DNA of 64,000 bases, from the NCBI GenBank assembly GCA_963785735.1, contig CAWAWJ010000001.1, forward strand, positions 1,302,001 to 1,366,000, given 5' to 3'. The DNA comes from REEB95 sp963785735 (GTDB taxonomy: Bacteria > Pseudomonadota > Alphaproteobacteria > ATCC43930 > CGMCC-115725). The notes beneath the pieces are model-generated. The model was not told the origin of the DNA. It made no database searches and saw only the letters and a program-made list of their open reading frames with translations. How positions within the stretch are numbered: position 1 is the stretch's first letter; each line of letters opens with the position of its first letter. Of this stretch, positions 19,769 to 27,664 are shown in pieces. The translations under genes and the position numbers were made by a program.

Positions 19769-20919
19769 TGGAGCCGCTGAAGATTCTCCACGTCATCACT
19801 GGCCTCAATCGCGGCGGGGCCGAGACCACGCTGGTACGCCTGATCCTGCACATAAATCACCGGCGCTTCACGCCGGTGGTGGTGTCGCTCATGGACGAGG
19901 GCGCCTATGGCGCCGATCTGAGCATCGCCGGCGTGCCGCTCTACACGCTGGGGATGAAACGCGGCCGGCCTTCGTTGGGCGCGTTGTTGCGCTTGCGCCG
20001 GATTTTGCGCGAAGAGCAGCCGCGCATGGTGCAGACCTGGCTCTATCACGCCGATCTCGCCGGGCTGCTGATGGCGCGCTCGCTGGGCGAGGTGCCGTTG
20101 GTGTGGAATTTGCGCTGCTCGGGCATGGATTTGACGCAGTATTCGCGCCATGTGCGGATGGTGCGGCGTTTCCTCGCCGCCTTCTCGGGCGTGCCGGCGG
20201 CGGTCATCGTCAACAGCGAGGCGGGCCGATTGTTCCATGACTCGATCGGCTACCGGCCGCGCCGCTGGGAAGTGATACCGAACGGCTTCGACACCGAGTT
20301 CTTCAAGCCCAGCCCCGAGCGGCGCGCGCAATGGCGCCAGCGTTTGGGCTTGGGCGACGGGGCACCGCTCATCGGCATGGTCGCGCGGGTCGATCCGATG
20401 AAGGATCACGCGACCTTCCTGGCCGCGGCCTCGCGGATATCGGCGGCGCGGCCCGACGCGGCTTTCCTGCTGGCGGGGGCGGGCACCGACGGGCTGGCGA
20501 TCCCGCCGGATCTTGCCGGCAAGGTGCATGGACTGGGCGAGCGCAAGGATGTGGAGCAGATTCTCCCGGCGCTCGATCTCTTGATGCAAAGCTCGGCTTT
20601 CGGCGAGGGTTTCCCCAACGCCATCGGCGAGGCAATGGCCTGCGGCGTGCCGGCGGTGGCGACCGATTTGGGCGATGCCGCCGCGCTCATCGCCGGCATC
20701 GGCTCGGTGGTGCCGCCGCGCGATCCCGGCGCACTCGCCTCGGCCGCGCTCGCCATTCTCGGCCGCGCGGCGCCTGCCCGCGCGCAACTCGGCGAGGCCG
20801 CGCGCAAGCGCATCCTCGACTATTATGGCCTCAAACTCATGGTTGAACGCTATGAGCGCGTCTACGGCGCCATCGCCGAAGGTCCGACTTCGCGCGCCCG
20901 GCGCATTTTCAAGCCCTAG
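19768..20919 (+). CDS. Glycosyltransferase family 4 protein
   Basis: This is a 383-residue GT-B fold enzyme. The N-terminal domain begins LKILHVITGLNRGGAETTL, the acceptor-side signature of GT4 enzymes. The C-terminal domain has VIPNGFD, GMVARVDPMKDHATFL and the nucleotide-sugar binding motif FGEGFPNAIGEAMACG with the E-x7-E pair. It transfers a sugar from an activated donor to a lipid or polysaccharide acceptor at the cytoplasmic face of the membrane; the sugar is unknown. The start overlaps the GMC oxidoreductase stop, an odd pairing that suggests only a shared transcript. The long in-frame extension into the GMC gene is not real coding. Confidence 0.9.
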   Translation: MEPLKILHVITGLNRGGAETTLVRLILHINHRRFTPVVVSLMDEGAYGADLSIAGVPLYTLGMKRGRPSLGALLRLRRILREEQPRMVQTWLYHADLAGLLMARSLGEVPLVWNLRCSGMDLTQYSRHVRMVRRFLAAFSGVPAAVIVNSEAGRLFHDSIGYRPRRWEVIPNGFDTEFFKPSPERRAQWRQRLGLGDGAPLIGMVARVDPMKDHATFLAAASRISAARPDAAFLLAGAGTDGLAIPPDLAGKVHGLGERKDVEQILPALDLLMQSSAFGEGFPNAIGEAMACGVPAVATDLGDAAALIAGIGSVVPPRDPGALASAALAILGRAAPARAQLGEAARKRILDYYGLKLMVERYERVYGAIAEGPTSRARRIFKP

Positions 20920-20996
20920 ACCGAAGCGGCGAAAATATCCTGGAGGCGGGGAGCGTAACGTCTATACTCCGCCCGAATTCAACGGCAATTCCCCGC

Positions 20997-21950
20997 ATGA
21001 CACCGCTGACCGACACCAAACCATCATCCGCCTCGGCCGGCGAATTGCGCCGGCGTCTGGATTCGGGGATGTTCGCGATCACCGCCGAGCTGACGCCGCC
21101 GGTCTCGACCGATCCGGCCGAGTTCATCGCCCGCGCGCTGCCGCTCAAGGGCTTGGCCGCCGCGGTCAACGTCACCGACGGCGCCGGCGCCAAGTCGCAT
21201 CTCTCCACATTGGCCGCGGCGCATTTCCTCATCCGCAACGGCATCGAGCCCGTGTTGCAGATGACCTGCCGCGACCGAAACCGCATCGCGCTGCAAAGCG
21301 ATCTCCTGGGTGCGGCCGCGCTGGGGGTGAAGAATTTGCTGATCCTGACCGGCGACGACCCGAAGGCCGGCGACCAGCCCGAAGCAAAGCCGGTCTTCGA
21401 TCTCGACAGCCGCGCCGTTCTGGCCATGGCCGCCCGCATGCGATCCGAGCACAAGCTTCTGCCCGGCACCGAATTCAAGGGCGGCTTCGACATGCTACTG
21501 GGCGCGGCCGACATGCCGATCGATCCGCCCGCGGGATGGGACGGCAACGGCCTTAAGGCCAAGCTCGAGGCCGGCGCCGATTTCGTCCAGACCCAATTCT
21601 GCATGGATGCGGCCCTGCTGCGCCGCTATGCCAAGCGCCTTGTTGAATTGGGGATCGTGCCCAGGCTCAAGGTGCTGGTCGGCATTTCGCCGATCCCCTC
21701 GGTGCGCTCGGCGCGCTGGATGAAGGAGAAACTCTTCGGCACCATCATTCCGGACGCGGTCATCGAGCGGCTGGACAAGGCGGCTGACGCCAAGGAAGAG
21801 GGCAAGAAAATCTGCGTCGAGCTGCTGAGGGAACTGGCAACCATCCCCGGCGTGGCCGGTGCGCATATCATGGCGCCGCTCAACGTCGCGGCCATTCCAG
21901 AGGTGATAACGGCCTCGGGCCTGGCGCAGGCTAAACGCGCCGCGGTCTAG
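20997..21950 (+). CDS. Methylenetetrahydrofolate reductase family protein (MetF-like)
   Basis: This 317-residue TIM-barrel protein shows ITAELTPPVSTDP near the N-terminus (MetF family ELxPP), LQMTCRDRNRIALQSDLLGA (folate/FAD region), NLLILTGDDPK, and ADFVQTQFCMDA. These match the short MetF homologues that reduce 5,10-methylene-THF or act in C1 and methyl-group catabolism. Bacterial methionine-pathway MetF is usually near 290-300 residues, so length fits, but sequence alone does not tell whether the electron donor is NADH. There are no methionine genes beside it. The 77 bases upstream separate it from the glycosyltransferase. Confidence 0.85.
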   Translation: MTPLTDTKPSSASAGELRRRLDSGMFAITAELTPPVSTDPAEFIARALPLKGLAAAVNVTDGAGAKSHLSTLAAAHFLIRNGIEPVLQMTCRDRNRIALQSDLLGAAALGVKNLLILTGDDPKAGDQPEAKPVFDLDSRAVLAMAARMRSEHKLLPGTEFKGGFDMLLGAADMPIDPPAGWDGNGLKAKLEAGADFVQTQFCMDAALLRRYAKRLVELGIVPRLKVLVGISPIPSVRSARWMKEKLFGTIIPDAVIERLDKAADAKEEGKKICVELLRELATIPGVAGAHIMAPLNVAAIPEVITASGLAQAKRAAV

Positions 21951-21972
21951 CGCCGCGCTCCGTCCGAAATCG

Positions 21973-23379
21973 TCACGCTTTTTCGAACAGCCCCTGCCCG
22001 ATATATCCGCCTTCGGCGATCCCGCCCGGGCAGGCGAAGAGCCCGCCGCCGACATGGGTGACGAATTGGTTCATCATGTCGAACTTCGAAATCTTGTCGT
22101 AGATCTTGAGGAACCCGGTGCGCGGGTCGCGCTGATAACACACGAAGAACAGCCCGGCGTCATACTCGTTTCCCTGGCGCCAGGGCGGCCAGCGCTCGGC
22201 GGTGAAACTCACTCCGTCGTTATAGGAGTAGGGCCGCCGCAGGATTTGCGCGCCGCCATTGTTCTCGGGGGCGGCCAGGCGGACATGCGCATTCTCGGGA
22301 GTGACCGGATTGCCGTCCTTGTCGGCCGCTTTCAGATCGAGCTTGTCGAACTCGTTCTTCATGCCGAGCGGCGCGCCGGAATCTTTGTGCCGGCCGACGG
22401 TCTGCTCCTGAAACGCCACCTTCATGCGGTCCCAATGCTCGAGCGCGATCCGGATGCGCCGGACGACCATGTAACTGCCGCCCCGCATCCAATCGGGCCC
22501 TTCATTATCCACCCAGATCAGCTTGGTCATGGCCGCCGCGTCGTTGATCGACGGATTGTTGGTGCCGTCCTTGAAGCCCATCAGGTTGCGCGGGGTTTCC
22601 CTGGCGCCGGGATTGCCGACGAAGCCGGCTTGCACCCAGCGGATCTGCGCCACGCCATCCGCGATCCGCGCCAATTGGCGCACGGCGTGGAACGCGACTT
22701 GCGGATCGTCCGCGCAAGCCTGCACCGACAAATCCCCGCCGGTATGGGCCTCGACGAATTGCTCGCCGGGAAATTTCGGCATGTCGACCAGCGCCTCGGG
22801 CCGGCGCGCCGCCAGGCCATAGCGGTCCTTGCCGTGTTTGATGAACAGGCCCGGGCCGAAGCCGAACGTGACCGTGAGCCGCGCCAGGGCCAAACCCACC
22901 GTCTCGCCGCTATCGGGCACTTTATCTTCCCCGGCGCCGGCCCCGTAATCCGCTCCGGAGGTGATCATCGCGCCGGTTTTAGGCGCGGAATCGGCGCCCG
23001 CACCGGCGCTATAGCCCGCCATCACCGCGCTCTGATCGATCGGTTCCACGGTCTGGCCCTTGGCCATCCTCGCGGCGGCCTCCGTCCAGGCTTGGAACAG
23101 CTTGACGACATCGCCGCGCTTGGTGGTGACCAGGTCGAAAGCGGCGAAATAAGTGTAGCTTTGAATCGGCGTCACGACGCCGCCCTGATGCTCGCCCCAG
23201 AAAGGTTCGGCCCGGTTGCTTCCCGTCGCCTCGGGCGATCCCGCGTCCCGCGCATCCGCCAGGGCCTTGGTCGTGCCTCCCGCGGTCAAGCCCGAACCGG
23301 CAGCGGCCAAGAGGCCGGCCGTCGAGGCGAGGAAACCGCGGCGGGTCGGGCGTAGCTTTTGCCCGTCGCCTTTGCTCAT
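21973..23379 (-). CDS. efeB: EfeB, Tat-exported DyP-type haem peroxidase of ferrous iron uptake
   Basis: The 468-residue protein begins with a twin-arginine signal (RRGFLAS, Arg13-Arg14, followed by a hydrophobic stretch). The mature domain carries the DyP GXXDG motif as GFKDG (268-272) with NLMGFKDGTNN. The region near residue 330 and the SYNDGVSF and AGLFFVCYQRDP segments match EfeB. EfeB oxidises Fe2+ or extracts iron from haem in the periplasm for the EfeU permease. Its start is ten bases after the NHL-protein stop, so both are probably on one transcript. An insertion rich in Gly, Ala and Asp at about 124-155 is longer than in E. coli EfeB. Confidence 0.93.
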   Translation of the reverse strand: MSKGDGQKLRPTRRGFLASTAGLLAAAGSGLTAGGTTKALADARDAGSPEATGSNRAEPFWGEHQGGVVTPIQSYTYFAAFDLVTTKRGDVVKLFQAWTEAAARMAKGQTVEPIDQSAVMAGYSAGAGADSAPKTGAMITSGADYGAGAGEDKVPDSGETVGLALARLTVTFGFGPGLFIKHGKDRYGLAARRPEALVDMPKFPGEQFVEAHTGGDLSVQACADDPQVAFHAVRQLARIADGVAQIRWVQAGFVGNPGARETPRNLMGFKDGTNNPSINDAAAMTKLIWVDNEGPDWMRGGSYMVVRRIRIALEHWDRMKVAFQEQTVGRHKDSGAPLGMKNEFDKLDLKAADKDGNPVTPENAHVRLAAPENNGGAQILRRPYSYNDGVSFTAERWPPWRQGNEYDAGLFFVCYQRDPRTGFLKIYDKISKFDMMNQFVTHVGGGLFACPGGIAEGGYIGQGLFEKA

Positions 23380-23389
23380 TTCATAACGC

Positions 23390-24556
23390 TCATTGCGTGG
23401 CTTCGACGATGGTGTTCACGTCATCCTCGACATAATAGAACCCTTTGCCGTCGGGCGTCATGGCAATGCCGAACAGATCGCCGTTGCCGGGAGGCGATTG
23501 CGCCGGGTCCGCATCGATCCATTGCGCATAGAGCTGTTTGCCGGTTGCGGGATTCACCTCGACCACCTGGCCATTCACACCGTTGCAGGCCAACAGGTGC
23601 CCATTGGGCGCGATGGCGAGCGAGAGCGGCCGCTTCAAGAGTCCGCCTTCGGTCACGGTGCGGCCGGTGCCGGCGCTGTCCGTGCGCGTCGCCGCGTTCG
23701 GAATCGCGACGATCTGATTTTTGAGCGCATCCGACACGTAGAGCGTGTTGTCGGGGCCGAGCGCCAGGCCGGTGGGGCCGATCAGAAAAACGTCGCGGTC
23801 GGCGCGCTGACCGAAACCGTTGGCGATCACCGTCTGGCTCACGATCGCCGGCGGCTTGCCTTCCGGTATGGCAAGCTCGATCCGCAGCACCGTCGCCTTG
23901 TTGACCGTGACCGCATAGCCGGTGGCCGAATCGCGAACCTCCGGACCGGGAACGTCGAAGCCGGCCATGCTGATGAACAGCGTGGCCTTCGCGCCGTTGT
24001 CGATCACCGCCATGTTGCCCCACGGATCGTTGATGTTGGGGCCGGTCCAGGTCGTGACGAGCTGACCGTTCGAATCCAGAACGATCAGGCATCCGTTGCC
24101 CTTGGTGCGGGTGGTGCCGTCGGCGCTCGGCGTGCTGCCGACGATCACCCAGCCGCTCTTGAGCATGGTCATCGCGGTTGACAACCCGACGCCGCCCGGA
24201 CATTGAGCCAATTTTTGCGGCAGCTTGGCGAAGGTGGTCGCGGTCTTGGTGACGGGATTGAAGTCGATGATGGTCGTGCCGGTTCCCTGCAAATTCGATA
24301 CGTTGTTGAAATTATCCACCAGCACGTCGCCCCGCTGGATTTTTCCGGCGGAGACCGGGGCGACGATGATCGCATAGGGGTTCAAGTCGCCATTATCCGT
24401 CACGGTGGAGGTGCGGGTGACGTGATGATGGATCGTTTCCAGGAAGCCCTGGGGTTCTTCCGCCCGAATCTGGGTAACCGGCATCGCCGCTAGCGCGAGC
24501 AACGCGGCCAGGGCGATGAACCCTTTTCGTGGAACATGTGGCATGAACTGCGCCAT
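23390..24556 (-). CDS. Secreted NHL-repeat beta-propeller protein
   Basis: This 388-residue protein has a Sec signal (FIALAALLALAAMPVTQIRA, residues about 13-32). The rest shows propeller-blade repeats such as GPTGLALGPDNTLYVSDAL, RPLSLAIAPNGHLLACNG and LFGIAMTPDGKGFYYVED. Two His residues near the mature start (IHHHVTR) could bind metal. No enzymatic signature is visible. It lies between an OprB-like porin and efeB, downstream of a strong Fur-like palindrome, so a periplasmic role in iron handling is inferred. AGAGGGA about eight bases upstream supports the first ATG; a second Met at residue 5 is possible. Confidence 0.8.
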   Translation of the reverse strand: MAQFMPHVPRKGFIALAALLALAAMPVTQIRAEEPQGFLETIHHHVTRTSTVTDNGDLNPYAIIVAPVSAGKIQRGDVLVDNFNNVSNLQGTGTTIIDFNPVTKTATTFAKLPQKLAQCPGGVGLSTAMTMLKSGWVIVGSTPSADGTTRTKGNGCLIVLDSNGQLVTTWTGPNINDPWGNMAVIDNGAKATLFISMAGFDVPGPEVRDSATGYAVTVNKATVLRIELAIPEGKPPAIVSQTVIANGFGQRADRDVFLIGPTGLALGPDNTLYVSDALKNQIVAIPNAATRTDSAGTGRTVTEGGLLKRPLSLAIAPNGHLLACNGVNGQVVEVNPATGKQLYAQWIDADPAQSPPGNGDLFGIAMTPDGKGFYYVEDDVNTIVEATQ

Positions 24557-24604
24557 GGGTTTTATCCCTCTTGCTGCTCTGTGTTAACCGGCGGCCAAGT
24601 TAAG

Positions 24605-24623
24605 AATGCGAATGATTTGCATT
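24605..24623. promoter_or_regulatory. Fur-like 9-1-9 palindrome upstream of the NHL-efeB genes
   Basis: AATGCGAAT (24605-24613), a central G, and ATTTGCATT (24615-24623) form an inverted repeat with eight of nine pairs matching. The 9-1-9 geometry and the ATTTGCATT-type arms fit alphaproteobacterial Fur boxes. It lies 49-67 bases upstream of the NHL-protein start and downstream of the porin stop, so the NHL-efeB pair may have its own iron-controlled promoter. Confidence 0.6.
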
Positions 24624-24666
24624 TAGGATAGCGCCTAACCCATTGATCGTCAAGGCGCCCTCCCGC

Positions 24667-26160
24667 TCAAAACGCGATATTGGTCCGCACACCAAGCACG
24701 GCTTCGTTCTGGATCCGCTGCCCGGTAACGGGATTCGCCGTTCCGGCCCCCGGATTGAACACATATTGGAAATCCGGCTGGATCTGCCACCACGGCGTCA
24801 TGGCGTACTGGTAGGTCACTTCCACGAAAGTTTCCTTGCTGCGGACCGGGCTGGCTGTGCCGTTGTAGAAGTTGGAGTCCCGGTCGAAGGCGGAGACCGC
24901 GCCGCTGACCTTGGCGAAGCCCATGCCGATGCCGAAACTGTCATCGTCGCGATGCAGGAACGGCTCGTGGAAGTTGAATCCGGCATTCAAGCTGAAATCG
25001 ATCAGGTTGCGGTCCACCCAGGGCGTTCCCATGGCGCGGACGAAAAGGTTTATCGTCCGGTCGGCTTCCTCGGCGTCTTGCCAAACCGTCTGATCGGCGA
25101 CGGCGTAGATGCTGTAGTCGCCGCGATGCTGCCGCGGTATGCCGGTGGTCGTCGGGCTTGCGAGCGACTGGCCGGCATTGTCGGTGCGCTGGTCGGCGAA
25201 GTTCTCGGTGTCATACCAGATGCCGAGCTTGTAGACGCGCGCCAGCGGCTCCGATTGGTCCGCATAGAGCATGGTGCCGAGCGACGGATAGGAATATTGC
25301 AGCTCGGCGATCGCGAGCACGCCACCATTGGTGGGGAAGCTGGTGCCGCCGGAGTTTTGCTGTTGCGAATCGCCGATGTTGTGCACCACCGGGCTGCCGT
25401 TGAACACGCCGGCGAGCACGGTCACGGAATCGAGCGGCTTCCCCCGCACCCGCACGCCCAAGGCCGAGAGCGGATAGGCCGGGCCGCCGCCGGGCATGTC
25501 GGCCGAAGGCACCATCGGCCAGCCGAACATGGTGTTGACGAAGAGCAGGGCGTTCTGACTAACGATGAATTCCTGGTCGATGCTCTGCTGGCCCGCCCTC
25601 ACGTCGAGCCGGTCTTCAGAGAGAAATTTCTGCTGGTACCAAAGTTCCCACAGGCGGGTGGCGCGATCCGCCTCGATCCCGCTGGCGGTTTGCAAGCTCG
25701 AGAGATTATCCGCGCTCAGGTTCCGGCCGTGATATTGCAGGCCGCTGACGTTGAAGGTGCCGCCATACCAGCCGAAGGCGCGCTGCGTGTCCATCTGCAA
25801 CACCATCTGGGTCAGCCCGTCATAGTCGAAACCGTGCTTGGTGCCGCCGCTGACATTGCCGAGCACCTCGCTGGTTTCCTGCAAGGCGAAGGACATGCCG
25901 TATTGGCTGAGCCATTTGCGCAGGCCCCACATGTCGCCCAGCATGTAATTGCTGCGCGAAATCCCGGACAGGAACCCGAAGGGTCCGCCCCCCGCGCCCG
26001 GCTGGCCCGCTTGGAGATCTTCTTCCGACGGCAGTTGGATCGGCGGCGGGGCGGCGAGGGCGGGGGCGGCCCCGAGGCAGCAAAGCGAGACGAGCCCTGC
26101 CGGCAGGATCATGGCGATCCATCCGGCCTTGAGCCGGAACCATAAGCGGCCGTTGATCAT
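24667..26160 (-). CDS. OprB-like carbohydrate-selective porin family protein
   Basis: This is a 497-residue outer-membrane protein. The ATG at 26160 is preceded by GAGGGGGAAGA; the longer in-frame start at 26226 would run through the Fur-like sites and is rejected. A signal peptide covers residues 1 to about 37 (ends PALAA). The mature protein has the beta-barrel pattern of alternating residues with conserved OprB segments such as LWELWYQQKFL, LDVRAGQQSIDQEF and ETFVEVTYQYAMTPWWQIQPD, and it ends with Phe as outer-membrane barrels do. OprB porins pass sugars or other small polar solutes. Here the iron-gene neighbours suggest passage of an iron chelate or reductant, which is inference. Confidence 0.88.
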   Translation of the reverse strand: MINGRLWFRLKAGWIAMILPAGLVSLCCLGAAPALAAPPPIQLPSEEDLQAGQPGAGGGPFGFLSGISRSNYMLGDMWGLRKWLSQYGMSFALQETSEVLGNVSGGTKHGFDYDGLTQMVLQMDTQRAFGWYGGTFNVSGLQYHGRNLSADNLSSLQTASGIEADRATRLWELWYQQKFLSEDRLDVRAGQQSIDQEFIVSQNALLFVNTMFGWPMVPSADMPGGGPAYPLSALGVRVRGKPLDSVTVLAGVFNGSPVVHNIGDSQQQNSGGTSFPTNGGVLAIAELQYSYPSLGTMLYADQSEPLARVYKLGIWYDTENFADQRTDNAGQSLASPTTTGIPRQHRGDYSIYAVADQTVWQDAEEADRTINLFVRAMGTPWVDRNLIDFSLNAGFNFHEPFLHRDDDSFGIGMGFAKVSGAVSAFDRDSNFYNGTASPVRSKETFVEVTYQYAMTPWWQIQPDFQYVFNPGAGTANPVTGQRIQNEAVLGVRTNIAF

Positions 26161-26189
26161 TCTTCCCCCTCGTTCGAATGAGCCAAGAT

Positions 26190-26208
26190 GATAACGATAA
26201 TCATTCTT
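26190..26208. promoter_or_regulatory. Fur box upstream of the porin gene
   Basis: GATAACGATAATCATTCTT matches the classical GATAATGATAATCATTATC Fur consensus at sixteen of nineteen positions. It lies 30 to 48 bases upstream of the chosen porin start codon, where Fe-Fur binding would block transcription. A second related site follows at 26215-26233. Confidence 0.72.
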
Positions 26209-26214
26209 AGTTAC

Positions 26215-26233
26215 AATGCGAATCATTCTTAAT
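26215..26233. promoter_or_regulatory. Second Fur-like half-conserved site upstream of the porin gene
   Basis: The left arm AATGCGAAT is identical to the left arm of the palindrome at 24605, and the right arm ATTCTTAAT is degenerate (six of nine pairs). With the box at 26190 it makes a tandem pair spaced 25 bases apart, a common arrangement for stacked Fur dimers. Confidence 0.5.
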
Positions 26234-26311
26234 AAGGCATTTTGGGAGAATGGCTTCAGAATTATGGAAAATGATCCCGGCGATCCGGGCTTCCGCGATG
26301 CCGGGTCTCGC

Positions 26312-27145
26312 TCAGGTCGGAACGGCTCGCCGCGCCATCCGCTTGCGGGAGGTCACGAGCCGCATCAGCGTGACGATCATGGCAATCGTGAAGACGTAAA
26401 CCACCAGCTGCGCGCCAGAAGGCTGGTCGGTATATCCCACCAAGGTGTGGAACAGACGCCCCGGAAGGCTGTCATCCGCGAGCAGCCAGGACGTGTCCCA
26501 AACCGTCCCGGTCAGTACTTCGGCGTAGCCGGCCTGCTGGATGAAGGCGACCGCCTGCGCCGCGAGCCCGGCCGAGAGCAAGGTGATGAGACCGGAGGTG
26601 GCGGCGAACAGCCTTCCGGGCGGGATGGTCAGCAATCCCAAATACATCAGCGCCGAGACGCCGGCGCCGGCCAGCACGCCGAGCATGCCGCCCACCAGCA
26701 TGGAGACGGCGGAGATGCCGCCGGAGGCGGCGATGCCGTAGAGGAAGAGAACGATCTCCGAGCCCTCGCGCAGCACCGCGACGCCGACCACGACCGACAG
26801 CGCGATCAACGGGCGCTGTCCGGCAGCGACCTTGGCGCCCACCGCGCGCATTTCATGGGCCATGGCGCGGCCATGGCTTGCCATCCACACATTGTGCCAA
26901 GTCAGCATGCCGACCGCGAGCAGGAGGATGCTGGCGTTGAAGATTTCCTCGCCGGAACCGGCGAAGAGCGCGGCCAGCTCGCCGGCGAAACCGGCGACCA
27001 GGCAGGCGCCGGCGACACCGGCCGCCACGCCATAGCTCACCCAAACGCCGCGCTTGGGCACGCCTTGCGTCGCCGCCAGGACGATGCCGACGATGAGACC
27101 GGCCTCGATGACCTCGCGAAACACGATCAGGATCGTTGCCAGCAT
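26312..27145 (-). CDS. efeU: EfeU/Ftr1 family high-affinity ferrous iron permease
   Basis: The 277-residue protein has seven likely membrane helices. The two acidic Ftr1 motifs are present as R10-E-V-I-E14 (FREVIEAGL) and R126-E-G-S-E130 (VLREGSEIVL); these glutamates coordinate iron during transport. It would take up iron after oxidation in the periplasm. It follows the cupredoxin gene by eleven bases on the same strand. The C-terminal part is basic and lacks any fused EfeO-like domain. The frame is full length, unlike the frameshifted efeU of E. coli K-12. Confidence 0.93.
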   Translation of the reverse strand: MLATILIVFREVIEAGLIVGIVLAATQGVPKRGVWVSYGVAAGVAGACLVAGFAGELAALFAGSGEEIFNASILLLAVGMLTWHNVWMASHGRAMAHEMRAVGAKVAAGQRPLIALSVVVGVAVLREGSEIVLFLYGIAASGGISAVSMLVGGMLGVLAGAGVSALMYLGLLTIPPGRLFAATSGLITLLSAGLAAQAVAFIQQAGYAEVLTGTVWDTSWLLADDSLPGRLFHTLVGYTDQPSGAQLVVYVFTIAMIVTLMRLVTSRKRMARRAVPT

Positions 27146-27156
27146 GACGCGAATTC

Positions 27157-27519
27157 CTATTCCGAGATCACGGCGCCCTGGGCGGTGTCCGAGTGGTATT
27201 CGCCCATGAAGGGATACCGTCCGGGCCCGAGCGGCCGCAGCCGCACCGTTCCATAGGTGCCGCCGGCGATCACCTTCTCGACTTTGAGCGCCGAGGAATC
27301 GAATTCCTCGGCCGTGGCGTCCTCGTTCTTGATATTGAGCAGGACGGGCTTTCCCGCCGCGACATGGATCTCGGATGGCGTGAATTGATGGTTCTTGATG
27401 GTGACGTCGATCGTGGGCAATTCGTCGGCGCCGGCGGTTCCGCTTAGGCCGAGCGCGATCAAAAGCGCTACGGCCGGCGCCGTCAGGCGAAATCGGCGAT
27501 TGGAGGGCAGGCGCGGCAT
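27157..27519 (-). CDS. Secreted cupredoxin-like protein (EfeO N-domain type)
   Basis: The chosen start (ATG complement 27517-27519) gives 120 residues with a signal peptide ending near GTAGA. An upstream GTG adds eleven residues in front of a normal signal. The mature domain (TIDVTIKNHQFTPSEIHVAA, then PVLLNIKNEDATAEEFDS) is the Cupredoxin_1 domain that forms the N-terminal half of EfeO. The M75 imelysin-like iron-binding half is absent, and no separate M75 gene lies in the cluster. It would bind Cu or Fe in the periplasm and pass iron to EfeU, with which it forms an operon. Confidence 0.88.
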   Translation of the reverse strand: MPRLPSNRRFRLTAPAVALLIALGLSGTAGADELPTIDVTIKNHQFTPSEIHVAAGKPVLLNIKNEDATAEEFDSSALKVEKVIAGGTYGTVRLRPLGPGRYPFMGEYHSDTAQGAVISE

Positions 27520-27580
27520 TCGGTTCTTTCGCTCCCGGCTCGCGGAATTCACGGGTAAATCAGGGCTTATCTAACTCTAT

Positions 27581-27603
27581 TTGCAATTGAAAATCAATCG
27601 CAA
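27581..27603. promoter_or_regulatory. Inverted repeat upstream of the cupredoxin-efeU operon
   Basis: TTGCAATTGA (27581-27590), spacer AAA, and TCAATCGCAA (27594-27603) pair at nine of ten positions. It lies about 60 bases upstream of the cupredoxin start, in an AT-rich patch. Position and the TGCAAT-type arms suggest an iron regulator (Fur- or Irr-type) operator, though the spacing differs from the site at 24605. Confidence 0.55.
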
Positions 27604-27664
27604 GTTGCGCGCGCCCAGCCGCATGCCCCGCCAAGGAGCGGGGTTTCCGGACGCCGCCCCGGGG

